This document shows positions 1-9,900 of a DNA stretch of 64,000 nucleotides, piece after piece. Numbering within the stretch: the stretch's first letter is position 1; each line of letters begins with the position of its first letter. The position numbers and the translations under genes were made by a program. The DNA comes from Bacteroidetes bacterium HGW-Bacteroidetes-4 (lineage in GTDB: Bacteria; Bacteroidota; Bacteroidia; Bacteroidales; SZUA-534), in assembly GCA_002840905.1 (NCBI GenBank), contig PHDD01000007.1, positions 1-64,000 of the forward strand, given 5' to 3'. The notes beneath the pieces are model-generated. The model worked only from the letters and a program-made list of their open reading frames with translations, did not search any database and was not told where the DNA came from.

Positions 1-25
1 GCTGGCAATGTTTAGTTCAACATAC

Positions 26-66
26 CCTCCAATGCAAAGCGTATGCAAGCAACGCTTTATTGGAGG
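26..66 (-). terminator. Strong hairpin downstream of uxuA
   Basis: An inverted repeat: CCTCCAAT (26-33) pairs with ATTGGAGG (59-66), and AAAGCGT (36-42) pairs with ACGCTTT (52-58), with a 2-nt bulge and a 9-nt loop. It lies 18 bp past the uxuA stop. There is no clear U-run on the minus-strand exit side, so it may be a 3' stabilising stem-loop or Rho-independent-like element rather than a textbook terminator. Confidence 0.45.
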
Positions 67-83
67 CTAAGTGTTGTGTATGT

Positions 84-1292
84 TTATTGTTTATTAAAAG
101 AAGTGAGCAATCCCAATTCCATACCACGTATTTCGGCCAGGCTTTTCATACGGCCGTAGAGCCCATAGCCTGGATAGTTGTCTAGGCCAATATCGCCAAG
201 CATTTGAAAGCCATGATCGGGACGAATGGGAATTTTATAGTCGCTGTGTTCCTGGCTTTTCCGTCGGATGCTTTCTTTTATAAGTAACGATGCTACATTC
301 AATATATCGACATCGCCATCGAACAGGTTGTTTTCCATAAAGTTGCGATCGACATCACGGGTAACGTTTCGCAAATGGGCAAAATGAATTCGGTCGGCAA
401 ATTCATTGGCCATTTTTACCAAATCGTTGTCGTAACCCGCTCCCAGCGAACCAGTACAAAGCGTAATGCCATTGGCCGGACTGTTTACTTCGTTTAATAT
501 ATATTTTAAATCGTCGTAACCCGTAACTATTCGTGGTAGCCCAAGCTGCGCCCATGGAGGATCGTCAGGATGAATAGCCAGTTTAACCCCTTTGTGTTCT
601 GCTACCGGAGTAATTTCGCGTAAAAAATAAATGAGGTGTTCCCGTAGTTTGTCCTTGTTGATGTGTCGGTACTCATCTAAAGACGCTTGAAAAGCTTCCA
701 GGGTGTAGGCCTCGAGTGAGCCGGGTAAACCCAGCAGAATGGTGTTTTGCAGCTCTGCTTTTTGGTCCTCGTTGAGTGAACCAAAGTATTTGGTGGCCTG
801 GTCAATAACTTCCTGAGAATAGTCGCTGGCTGCATTTTGTCGTTTGAGAATAAATAAATCGAAAGCAGCAAACACATGATACACATACATAAGGCTTTGT
901 GAACCATCAGGGTAGGTAAGGGCCAGGTTGGTCCTTGACCAGTCGAGTACCGGCATAAAATTGTAACATACCGTATAAATGCCACATTGTGCCAAATTGC
1001 TCAACGTTTGTTTATAGTTCTCGATATGTTCCTTGTAATTGTTTTTTTGCTTTTTAATGGCTTCACTCACCGGAACACTTTCAACCACTGCCCAGGTCAA
1101 GTCATGCTTTTCAATCAGGGCTTTCCGCTCTTGTATGGCTTCCAGAGTCCAAACTTCGCCAACGGGAACCTGATGAAGCGCTGTTACAATTCCTGTAGCC
1201 CCAGTTTGTCTGATTTGGTCGAGCGTTATACGATCATTGGGTCCAAACCAACGCCAGGTATGCTCAAAACCTGGTTTGTTAAGGTTTTGCAT
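84..1292 (-). CDS. uxuA: Mannonate dehydratase
   Basis: Dehydrates D-mannonate to 2-keto-3-deoxy-D-gluconate in cytoplasmic glucuronate catabolism. The 402-residue protein begins MQNLNKPGFEHTWRWFGPND, as in the UxuA family. Metal-site motifs in order are IHPDDPPW, LCTGSLGAG, HLRNV and RPDHGFQ, which carry the His, Cys, His and Asp ligands known for the enzyme. A GTG 22 codons upstream would overlap the preceding gene; I chose the ATG at 1292 because homology begins there. It is the last gene of a minus-strand operon after the aldo/keto reductase. Family assignment is secure. Confidence 0.95.
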   Translation of the reverse strand: MQNLNKPGFEHTWRWFGPNDRITLDQIRQTGATGIVTALHQVPVGEVWTLEAIQERKALIEKHDLTWAVVESVPVSEAIKKQKNNYKEHIENYKQTLSNLAQCGIYTVCYNFMPVLDWSRTNLALTYPDGSQSLMYVYHVFAAFDLFILKRQNAASDYSQEVIDQATKYFGSLNEDQKAELQNTILLGLPGSLEAYTLEAFQASLDEYRHINKDKLREHLIYFLREITPVAEHKGVKLAIHPDDPPWAQLGLPRIVTGYDDLKYILNEVNSPANGITLCTGSLGAGYDNDLVKMANEFADRIHFAHLRNVTRDVDRNFMENNLFDGDVDILNVASLLIKESIRRKSQEHSDYKIPIRPDHGFQMLGDIGLDNYPGYGLYGRMKSLAEIRGMELGLLTSFNKQ

Positions 1293-1344
1293 GATTTTAT
1301 TTATTTTGGTATTTACCAGATATTTAATTTTATTATGTTTTGGT

Positions 1345-2331
1345 TTAATAGGCTCCACGAATATGTTGATGCACTTTTTGGGTGTAAAACGATTTTAACT
1401 GAACATGAAGCACGCTATCCAAAGAATTTAGTTCGCTGATGGCAGCATTGGTTTTAATCTGTATAGTAGAACTGGCCCCGGGAATAATTGTGCTTACCGC
1501 AGGATGGTCAAGAATCCAGCGTAAGGCAAAGTCTGAAAGGCTCATCGATTCGGGCAGATAGTTCAATTTTAGGGCATCAACCAGTTCCAGCCCTTTATGG
1601 AATGGCAGGCCAGCAAAGGTTTCGCCTACATTAAAAGCTTCACCGTTCTGGTTGAAATAACGGTGATCGTTCTGAGCAAAGCGTGTTTCCGGATTGAATT
1701 TACCGGTTAATAATCCGCTGGCCAGGGGCAATCGAACAATAATGCCCACGCCTTTTTCCTGTGCACGGGGCAGCAGTTCATTTACCAGTTTCTGACGAAA
1801 AACGTTAAAGATGACCTGAAGCGAGAGTAATTCTTCCTGCTCAAGGCAAAGCAAGCCTTCGTCCACCGATTCCACGCTGGCTCCATAGTGTTTTATCAAT
1901 CCTTCAGACTGTAAATCGCGCAGCCAATCAAAAACATGGCCTTTTTGCAGTTCACGGGTAGGAATGCAATGCAGTTGCAACAGGTCGATAGAGTCAAGGC
2001 CAAGACGTTCGAGCGAACCAAGTACCGAAGTTCGCATGATTTCTTTGCTGTATTTGTCAGGATAGGCAGCGGCACTGCGCCCAAATTTGGTTGCAATTTT
2101 AAGTGGCGTTTTGCTGTTTTTTATATAAGCACCCAGTATGGTTTCACTTTTTCCGCCACCGTAAACATCGGCCGTGTCGAAAAAGCGTACGCCCGAATCA
2201 ACAGCTGCCTGTAATATTTCAAAACCTTTTTCTTTCGAAATATCTTCGCCCCAGTCGCCTCCCAATTGCCAGCAACCAAGCCCCACTTCCGAAACATCAA
2301 AGCCTTGTTTGCCTAATTTCCGATATTTCAT
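1345..2331 (-). CDS. Aldo/keto reductase
   Basis: A 328-residue NAD(P)H-dependent aldo/keto reductase with the AKR tetrad visible: Asp52 and Tyr57 in FFDTADVYGG, Lys82 in IATKFGR, His121 in LLQLHCIP. The C-terminal STIIPGASS segment matches the cofactor-binding part of the family. It lies between the SDR oxidoreductase and uxuA on the same strand, 52 bp before the uxuA ATG, so it is probably co-expressed with uronate catabolism. Its substrate cannot be read from sequence. A sugar-derived aldehyde or an alternative uronate/aldonate reduction is possible, but that is inference from position only. Confidence 0.9.
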   Translation of the reverse strand: MKYRKLGKQGFDVSEVGLGCWQLGGDWGEDISKEKGFEILQAAVDSGVRFFDTADVYGGGKSETILGAYIKNSKTPLKIATKFGRSAAAYPDKYSKEIMRTSVLGSLERLGLDSIDLLQLHCIPTRELQKGHVFDWLRDLQSEGLIKHYGASVESVDEGLLCLEQEELLSLQVIFNVFRQKLVNELLPRAQEKGVGIIVRLPLASGLLTGKFNPETRFAQNDHRYFNQNGEAFNVGETFAGLPFHKGLELVDALKLNYLPESMSLSDFALRWILDHPAVSTIIPGASSTIQIKTNAAISELNSLDSVLHVQLKSFYTQKVHQHIRGAY

Positions 2332-2373
2332 ATTTTTTTCTATTATAAATGATTTGTGTTGTATTATAGCTGT

Positions 2374-3198
2374 TTATACCCCGCTAAAAGTGCTAAAGCC
2401 GCCATCGATGGGGAGAACCACTCCGGTAACAAATGAGGCGGCATCGCTGGCCAGATACAATACAGCACCCACCAACTCTTCAGCCAGACCAAAACGACCC
2501 ATCGGTGTGTTGGCAATAACTTTATTTCCCCGCTCAGTGTAAGTACCGTCGGGGTTAATCAGTAAGGCACGGTTCTGGTTCCCGATAAAGAAACCCGGTG
2601 CAATAGCGTTTACACGAAGCTTGTCGCCAAATTTCATGGCCAGTTCCATAGCCATCCACTGGGTAAAGTTCGATACCGCAGCTTTGGCTGCCGAGTAACC
2701 GATAACACGTGTTATGGATTGAAAGGCAGCCATTGACGAAATGTTTATGATGTTTCCAGAACCCTTATCGGCCATAACTTTTCCAAATACCATCGAAGGC
2801 AGTACGGTGCCTTTAAAATTCAGATCGCTTACTTTATCCAGGTCATCTATTTTTAGGTCGAATACAGTACTGTCGGGACTGATGGTGGCGCCGGGCATGT
2901 TTCCGCCGGCAGCGTTCAGCAACAGGTCGATGGTACCGTACTGTTTCAGAATCAGGGAGCGACTGGCTTCGAGGGCAGTTGTTTCCAACACATTGGTACG
3001 GAGTCCCAGGGCTTGACCACCCAGGTCCTGAATGGTTTTTGCAGTAGCTTGTGCAGCTTCCATGTTAATGTCGAGAAAAACAAGTTTCATTCCCGCCTGC
3101 GACAGGCCTTTGCCTATGGCAGCGGCAAGTACGCCTCCACCACCGGTTATAACGGCCACCCGGTTATTCAGGTTAAAAAGTTTATCGATGTAGCTCAT
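2374..3198 (-). CDS. SDR oxidoreductase, probable D-mannonate oxidoreductase (fructuronate reductase)
   Basis: A 274-residue classical short-chain dehydrogenase. The Rossmann motif TGGGGVLAAAIG is at 18-29, NAAGG at 95-99, the serine in NISS near 154, and the catalytic pair Tyr168/Lys172 in YSAAK. SDR enzymes of this type next to uxuA reduce D-fructuronate to D-mannonate in Bacteroidota and take the place of the unrelated E. coli UxuB. Operon position between the alpha-glucuronidase and uxuA supports this. The exact substrate is inferred from context; a 2-keto-3-deoxygluconate or gluconate oxidoreductase role is the main alternative. Confidence 0.85.
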   Translation of the reverse strand: MSYIDKLFNLNNRVAVITGGGGVLAAAIGKGLSQAGMKLVFLDINMEAAQATAKTIQDLGGQALGLRTNVLETTALEASRSLILKQYGTIDLLLNAAGGNMPGATISPDSTVFDLKIDDLDKVSDLNFKGTVLPSMVFGKVMADKGSGNIINISSMAAFQSITRVIGYSAAKAAVSNFTQWMAMELAMKFGDKLRVNAIAPGFFIGNQNRALLINPDGTYTERGNKVIANTPMGRFGLAEELVGAVLYLASDAASFVTGVVLPIDGGFSTFSGV

Positions 3199-3619
3199 TG
3201 GTTTATATTTTTAAGTTTATGAATATAGCAGTATTTGCTTAAGCAGTAATTTTGCCGTTGGTAAGCCCGAGTGACGGTTTGGTTTGGGATGATTTTATCA
3301 AAAAATTACCACTGCCTTTATTGTTACTCACCGGAATCGGTGTTTGGTGTTGCAGAAGTCTGGGTTGAATGATGCGGAAGTTTGCGTTTAATGATGCAGC
3401 ACTCTGCGCACGAAGATGCAGCACTCTACGCAAAATGATGCAGCACTCTGTGCACAAAGATGCAGCACACTGCGCACGAAGATGCAGAGGTCTGAAATAT
3501 TCGATGTAAAACAACAGGAACAAGGTAGAGAATGATTGATTGTACCCGGGTAAGTCATTAAAATTAAGTGCTGCCTTTTTCATGCAATCGATTTTATAAG
3601 GTTATGGCTTGTACCCTGC
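3199..3619. other. 421-bp intergenic region containing the 22-bp repeat
   Basis: Between the GH67 gene and the SDR gene. Apart from the tandem repeat I see no convincing promoter or gene. An open frame on the minus strand (3239-3583) runs through the repeat but has Cys/Leu-rich repeat-derived content and no family resemblance, so it is not called as a gene. Confidence 0.7.
3349..3502. repeat. 22-bp tandem repeat array, seven degenerate copies
   Basis: Seven head-to-tail units start exactly 22 bp apart at 3349, 3371, 3393, 3415, 3437, 3459 and 3481. The four central units are nearly identical and begin GATGCAGCAC. Most units keep a small dyad, CAG-NNNN-CTG, whose 4-nt centre varies (AAGT, AAGT, CACT, CACT, CACT, CACA, AGGT). 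The array lies within the minus-strand operon between the alpha-glucuronidase and the SDR gene. A 22-bp period is close to two helical turns, so the dyads would face one side of the DNA. Function unknown. Confidence 0.95.
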
Positions 3620-5773
3620 TTATTCATTTTTAATTCCAGGCACAAAGCGGTGTTCTATATTCATGTAATACTCCAGTGAATGAGCTGGTTGGTCATATCC
3701 TTCAGGAATGGGTTGACCAGAAAATTGTTGAAAGTGCAATATGCAGGCATCACGCCACCAACGTGCCTCTTTAGCCTGTATCTTTAAGAGTTCTGCTACG
3801 TGGGTAAAACGTTCGGTATCGACAAAGTCGGCTTGCGCGTCCCATTGGTTTTGCATCTGCCTGACAGCATCAGCACCAGAGTAATAGCGGTAGCATAATT
3901 CATCCCATAGGGTGCGTCCCGATGCTAAAGTTTCGTTCCAGCCTACATGATGAAACCACAGTAGGTATTTGTCGGGGCAAAGTTCACGCTGGCCAAATAC
4001 CCGGGCCACTTCTGGAAAATACTGGTTCACCGCATTGCTCCCGGTAGCGGTACGATCGAAACCCAACCCCTGTTTATCAGCACGGTGGTAATAAACTGAG
4101 GTCCAGTCGGGACGACCTCCGGTAACCCAAGGGCCAGGACCGTAATGATGGTTGCGGGCCATAATGTGGTGCAGTCCTATAGGAGTCATATAATTGACCA
4201 ACACTTCGCGTGAATCCATCATCATCGGTACCATGGACTCTACAAAGTTTGGTTCGGTAGTAAAAGTCATTTTAAGCCACTCTTTTGCTATTTCTTCAGC
4301 ACTAAGTTGATAATCCCAGGCTAAGCGTCCGTAGGCATACCAGTTGGCCTGGGCAAAAGGATGTCCGGTCCAGTTAAAATCGTTTCCAATATTCGAAACA
4401 CCAGCTATTCCGGTGAGTTTATTTTTATAAAGACTTCCGTCTATAACACTGGCTACGGTAGAACCTTCACCTTTGCACCAGGTGTCGCTATCGAGAGTTT
4501 CTTTGTAAAGCGGTGCCTGATAAAATAAATGTGTAGCACAACCAGTATATTCCTGGGTTATCTGAAACTCCATCATCAGGGGGGTTTGTTTCATGGAACC
4601 AAACAAGGGGTGAAATGGTTCACGGGGCTGAAAATCGATGGCCCCGTTTTTTACCTGTACCAGCACATTGTCGCGGAACTTACCATCGAGTGGAAGGAAT
4701 TCGTTGTTGGCTTGTTTGTGCCGGTCGTCGGGAACTTCGTGACTGTAAACAAAAGCCCTCCAGATAACCACACCATCATAAGGGGCTACCGCATCGGCCA
4801 GGAGGTTAGCTCCCTGTGCGTGGGTTCGGTGGTAATCCTGAGGCCCGGGCTGCCCCTCGCTGTTAGCTTTTACCAGAAACCCGCCAAAGTCAGGGATTAA
4901 GGTGTATATTTCGCGGACTTTATATTGCCACCATTGTTGTACTTCAGTGTTCAAAGGATCTGCAGTCTTTAAGCCACCTTGCTCAACCGGCGCACTGAAA
5001 CGAGCTGTTAAATAGACTTTTATTCCGTATGGGCGTAAAATATTTGCCAGGGTTGTAAGTTTTTCGAGATATTGTGTGCTTAACACCAGTGCGTTTGCAT
5101 TAACATTGGTTACCACTGTACCATTAATGCCTATCGAAGCATTTGCTCGTGCATAATCGGTATAACGTGGATCGGCATAATCGGGTAATTTGTGCCAGTC
5201 CCAGATTGAAAATCCGGCATAGCCCCGTTCTACTGTTCGGTCAAGGTTATCCCAATGATTAAGAAGGCGCAGCTTTAGTCGGGGCTTTTGGATCAGATTT
5301 AGTTCCGTAAGCGACAGTTGCTGCTGCATGTGTCGCAATAAATGAAACGTTCCGTACAGCAGTCCTATATCGGAATTGGCGGTAATCAGCAGGGGCCCGT
5401 TAGACGGTTGAATCAGCTGGTAACCTTCGTTTCCCAGAGCTTCAACCGAAGCCAATGCTGGTATGTTGCTAAAGTCATGCAACTCGTTCAATTTGGCAAT
5501 CAGCAAAGTAGCTTCTATAGTGTGGGTGGTTTTAACTGTTACCGGAGTTTTGAGCATTGAAGTAATGGCTCGCTTCAATTCCTTACGTATAATTTGTTGG
5601 GTTTCGGAATATCCAGGAACAACTACCGTACCTAATATTTTTTGATAGTTTTGTTCCAGGTTGGCATCTGAAATAGGGGCATACCTGAGCCAAAGGTCAT
5701 AGCCATTTTCGGCTTTAAGTGACATACTTACCGATAAGCAAACCAGCCCAATAATTAAAGTATATCTTTTCAT
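3620..5773 (-). CDS. aguA: Alpha-glucuronidase, GH67
   Basis: Removes (4-O-methyl-)alpha-D-glucuronic acid from the non-reducing end of xylo-oligosaccharides. The protein is 717 residues, close to the usual ~700 for GH67, with a signal peptide (MKRYTLIIGLVCLSVSMSLKA) that predicts export to the periplasm. By spacing to characterised enzymes the acid is Glu306 in VKANSEGQPG, and the bases are Asp380 in GAIDFQPREPF and Glu408 in QITQEYTG. I chose the ATG at 5773 because it starts the signal peptide; a start 13 codons upstream would overlap lacI. It begins 4 bp after the lacI stop and so is probably co-transcribed with it. Confidence 0.95.
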   Translation of the reverse strand: MKRYTLIIGLVCLSVSMSLKAENGYDLWLRYAPISDANLEQNYQKILGTVVVPGYSETQQIIRKELKRAITSMLKTPVTVKTTHTIEATLLIAKLNELHDFSNIPALASVEALGNEGYQLIQPSNGPLLITANSDIGLLYGTFHLLRHMQQQLSLTELNLIQKPRLKLRLLNHWDNLDRTVERGYAGFSIWDWHKLPDYADPRYTDYARANASIGINGTVVTNVNANALVLSTQYLEKLTTLANILRPYGIKVYLTARFSAPVEQGGLKTADPLNTEVQQWWQYKVREIYTLIPDFGGFLVKANSEGQPGPQDYHRTHAQGANLLADAVAPYDGVVIWRAFVYSHEVPDDRHKQANNEFLPLDGKFRDNVLVQVKNGAIDFQPREPFHPLFGSMKQTPLMMEFQITQEYTGCATHLFYQAPLYKETLDSDTWCKGEGSTVASVIDGSLYKNKLTGIAGVSNIGNDFNWTGHPFAQANWYAYGRLAWDYQLSAEEIAKEWLKMTFTTEPNFVESMVPMMMDSREVLVNYMTPIGLHHIMARNHHYGPGPWVTGGRPDWTSVYYHRADKQGLGFDRTATGSNAVNQYFPEVARVFGQRELCPDKYLLWFHHVGWNETLASGRTLWDELCYRYYSGADAVRQMQNQWDAQADFVDTERFTHVAELLKIQAKEARWWRDACILHFQQFSGQPIPEGYDQPAHSLEYYMNIEHRFVPGIKNE

Positions 5774-5777
5774 AATC

Positions 5778-6809
5778 TTACGGTTGTTTTTTAATTTTAA
5801 GCGATGAGCCACGAATGATGATGTCGGATTTTAACACGGTCTGGTTGGTGACGTTCAGGTTGCTGTTGCCCAGAATGTGTTCAATCAACTGATTGGCAGC
5901 CATGGCCCCCAAATCGAATGCCGGATAATTGACCGAGGTTAGTCCGGGACTTACTATTTCACAAACCAAATCGTTGTTGAATCCCACAACTGCAATGTCG
6001 TCGGGAACACGGATACCCATTTGCTGAAAAGCCAAAATGCAGCCTACCGCGGTTTGATCGTTGGCTGCAAAAACGCCATCGGGCCGGGGACTCTTTTTTG
6101 CAATTAGGACAGCAGCCTGTTTACCGGCATCAAGATCGAGGTTTTTTAAAAAGAGGGTTTCGCCACAGTTGGTCTTATTTGCATCGTGCAGTGCCTGAAC
6201 AAAGCCTTTTTTTCGTTGCCAGTACACCTTATTATTTGAGTTAAGGGTAAGGTGAATCAGGCATTTACAACCCTGATCCAATAAATGGTTGCTTGCCTTA
6301 TAAGCAGCCTGGTAATTATCAATAATAAAGCAGGCCGAATCGGTAAGTTCCGGGGTACGATCGAAAAACACCAGAGGAATCCCTTTTGCAATAAAAGGAG
6401 CAAAGTGTTTGGTATCGGTGGTGTTCGCAGTTAATGATACCATCAGGCCATCGACCCGTTTACGAAAAAATGTTTTGGCAATGGATTCTTCACGCCGGAG
6501 TTCATCGAGTGATTGACTGATAAGCAGGTTGTAGCCTTTTTCCGAGGCCACTTTTTCGGCTCCGGCCAGGCAGGTTGAAACAAATTTGCTGTCGATTTTT
6601 GGAACAATAATCCCTATGGTATGCGTTTCTTTTTGCCGAAGGTTGGCTGCAAAAGTATTCGATTGGTACCCATTTTCCAGGGCATATTGCATAACCTTAT
6701 TGCGGGTATTTATATTGATGGCTTTATTCTCGTTAAGTGCCCTGCTCACTGTAGAGGCCGACATATTGAGCGCATTAGCAATATCGTAGATGGTAAGTTC
6801 CTTTTTCAA
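5778..6809 (-). CDS. LacI-family transcriptional regulator
   Basis: A 343-residue repressor-type regulator. The N-terminal helix-turn-helix and hinge (TIYDIANALNMSASTVSRAL, about residues 6-25) are followed by a periplasmic-binding-protein-like sensor domain with the usual HTIGIIVPKID start. The start codon is TTG at 6807-6809: the frame closes at a TAA five codons upstream (6822-6824), and no ATG or GTG precedes the HTH. It heads the glucuronidase operon and faces the HTCS gene, with a matching LacI-type dyad at 6866-6879. The effector is probably a uronate or aldonate from the pathway (inference). Confidence 0.93.
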   Translation of the reverse strand: MKKELTIYDIANALNMSASTVSRALNENKAININTRNKVMQYALENGYQSNTFAANLRQKETHTIGIIVPKIDSKFVSTCLAGAEKVASEKGYNLLISQSLDELRREESIAKTFFRKRVDGLMVSLTANTTDTKHFAPFIAKGIPLVFFDRTPELTDSACFIIDNYQAAYKASNHLLDQGCKCLIHLTLNSNNKVYWQRKKGFVQALHDANKTNCGETLFLKNLDLDAGKQAAVLIAKKSPRPDGVFAANDQTAVGCILAFQQMGIRVPDDIAVVGFNNDLVCEIVSPGLTSVNYPAFDLGAMAANQLIEHILGNSNLNVTNQTVLKSDIIIRGSSLKIKKQP

Positions 6810-6837
6810 ACTGCTTAATTCTTAAGTATTGTGCGGA

Positions 6838-6904
6838 CAAAAATAATAATTATTGCAATTCATTGTGCAATCGGTTGCAATTTAATGTAAAAAAATTAAT
6901 TTTG
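6838..6904. promoter_or_regulatory. Divergent promoters with LacI-type operator
   Basis: The dyad TGCAATCGGTTGCA (6866-6879) has the central CG and TGCAA/TTGCA arms typical of LacI-family operators, with one arm mismatch. On the plus strand a -33 TTG (6875-6877), a 19-bp spacer and a -7 TAATTTTG (6897-6904) fit the Bacteroidota promoter and would drive the HTCS gene. On the minus strand a -7 TATTTTTG (6838-6845) would drive lacI, with a TTG at 6868-6870 at a longer 22-bp spacing. The operator overlaps both -33 elements, so one repressor could control both directions. Confidence 0.72.
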
Positions 6905-6942
6905 TATCTTTATAATAAGGTTAAACTATCTTAATAACCATC

Positions 6943-9900
6943 ATGATTAAAAGGGGTACTCTTTGGTGTTTGTTGCTCATCATTTTTGGTATTGTGGGAT
7001 TAAAGGCTCAGGAAAAATGTGTTTTTTCTGACTACCTTTTTAACTCCATCTCAAAAGAACAGGGTTTGTCACAGTCGTCGGTTTTAAGCCTTTTACAGGA
7101 TCATCAGGGCTTTATTTGGATGGGAACCAAATACGGGCTCAATCGCTACGACGGATATCGTTTTGTTTCATTTAAGTACAATGCGGTCGATACCAATTCC
7201 CTGCAATCGAACGAGATTATTCAGCTTAAGCTCGACTACAACAACGATTTATTAATTGGCGCCCGTGGAGGCGGGCTTAATAAATACATCTATACCAGCC
7301 ATAGTTTTTTGCGCATTAAAGGAATCCCAAAACACAGTTCGGTTAATGACATTTTTGTTGATGCCGACAGCACGCTGTGGATTGGATCGACTGCGGGGCT
7401 TTTCAGAGGAAAAGCCACTAACGATGCGCATGATTACTACTTTAAAAATGTATCCCTAAATTCCATATTCCATAACCCAAGAGGTAATTTTCTGCCTGCT
7501 ACCAAACAAATGATTGCGGTGGTTTCCATTTATCGCGAATCAGCAAACCGTTTCCTCATTGGAACTGAAGATGGATTATTCCGCTTTGAAGAAGAAAGCA
7601 ATACCTTTACGAAAATAGATTTGGCTGCCATCAATGCTGCTAAAATAAACTCCATTATTAACGATGGGAAAGGAAAAACCTATATTGGCTCATCGGAAGG
7701 GATTGCCCTTATTGATTCCGTTTTGCCTGAAGCCACCATCACCTATTACGACATTTTACAACCCGAACACCGGCAACTAAAAGTGAATTGGGTAAACCAA
7801 ATGTTGATTGACCACAATAATACGATTTGGGGAGGTACACGCGGTGGCGGTTTATTCCGGATCGATAAACTGGGCAGGCTCCAGTACTTTCAAAGCAATA
7901 AAGACAGCAAGGGTTTTATTAGTGACAATGTAATTAACTCACTGTTAATTGATAAAACCGGCGTACTGTGGATTGGCACTGAGAGCCGGGGATGCAATAC
8001 CCTCGATTTGTACCGTAAGCGTTTTAACCATATCGAGATTGAAGCTATTAACGGAAACAATCACCAAAACCAACAGGTTACTGCCATAACAGGCGATGGG
8101 AAAAACACCTTTTGGATAGGAACTGCATTTAATGGCATCAATAAGATAGAAGCTTTGCCCGATGGTTCATTCACTTTCGAAAACATCAACAACATTTCAG
8201 TGTTGAGCAACATGCCCACCAACGAAATTATCTCCCTGTTGCTCGACAACAGGAAAAACCTATGGATTGGCATGGGAATAAACAGTATTGTTAAGGTTGA
8301 TAAAGAACGCAACATTGTAGGAATTCCCACGGCTGGTTTTGTGTTTGCTATTCATCAGGATCACAAAGGACAAATTTGGTATGGGACCTGGGGCAATGGC
8401 CTGGGAAGAATCAATCAGGAACAAAATACCGTGCAGCGTTTTAATACATCGAGCGCCAATTACCAAACGCTAAATAGCGACATTGTGGTTTCACTTACCG
8501 ACGATTTCCACAACAACCTATGGGTAGGCACCAAAGGCGGAGGTATAAATATAGCCCCGCTCGATGTGCTTAATTCAGGACAGTCAGGCTTTGTAAATTA
8601 TGTATTTTCCGAAGTCGATTCGTTGAGTATCAGCAATAACGAAATCAATTGCATACTCGAAGATAAAAACGGAACATTGTGGCTGGGAACCAGCAACGGG
8701 TTGAATAAAGCATTGATTCCCGAAGGAAAAACACCTAACGAAATCATTTATCAGGGAAAACTCAGGTTCCAGTCGTTTTTTGATACCGATGGCCTGCCCA
8801 ACAATGTAATATGTGGTATTCTGGAAGATAATGAAGGTTATCTTTGGATTAGCACCATGGACGGACTGTCGAAGTTTGATCCCGTAACTCAAACCTTTAC
8901 TAATTACAATGCCAACGATGGTTTGCAGGCCAACGAATTTCATACCAATGGATTTTACAAACAGGCTTCGGGTGAATTGTTTTTTGGAGGTGTCAATGGA
9001 ATTACAGCTTTCAATCCGGCCCACATTAAACAGAATCCACACCTTTCAAATGTAACCATAACAGTGTTTAAGGTTTTCGATACCGATGTGAAACCCAATC
9101 AGAAAATTCTGAATAAAGTATTACTTACCGAAGATATTTCAAGCACCAAACAAATAATACTAAACCACAAACACAAGGAATTTTCGTTTGAGTTTTCGGG
9201 CATGCACTTTTCAAATACGGCTAATGTACGTTACATGTATCGTTTGCTGGGCTTTAATAACGAGTGGCGTTATACCGACGCCAACGAACATGCAGCGACC
9301 TATACCAATATTTTTGAAGGCGATTATGTTTTTCAGGTAAAAGCAACCAATAATGATGGAATTTGGAACGACCAGATTGCCCAGATTAAAATTACTGTGT
9401 TGCCTCCTTTCTGGCGGACCCCATTGTTTTACAGTCTTTACTTTCTGGCCATTCTGATACTCCTGTTCTTTTTCCGCAAATACTCATTAATTGCAGCAAC
9501 CGAGAAAACAAAACTAAAGATTGAAGCCCTGGAGAAGAAGAAACTGGCTGAAATAACAGAGTCGAAAATGCGGTTCTTTACCAATATTTCGCATGAGATA
9601 CGTACTCCCTTAACACTTATTTATTCACCTCTCGAGCGGGTGCTTCAGCAGGGTAGTCTCGATGCCGAATCGCGCAGCAGCCTGTCTCTGGTCAAAAAAA
9701 ATGTGTCGCGCCTGCTGTCTTTAACCAATCAGCTTCTCCAGTTACGAAAAATTGATATTGGAATATTGGAACCCCGTTTTGAACCGGTTACTTGTATTGC
9801 TTACGTGAAAGATATCCTGGGATATTTTGAGAACCAGTCGAAACGAAAATCGATCTCCCTTACTTTTGAAGCCAACGATATTAGCGAATCCCAGGAATTA

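Noticed and set aside
987-1439. Plus-strand frame of 150 codons opposite uxuA
   Set aside because: Shadow of uxuA and the aldo/keto reductase; composition follows the reverse complement of real codons.
3239-3583. Open frame of 114 codons across the 22-bp repeat on the minus strand
   Set aside because: Its sequence is produced by the repeat read in shifting frames, has no family resemblance and lies over a non-coding array.
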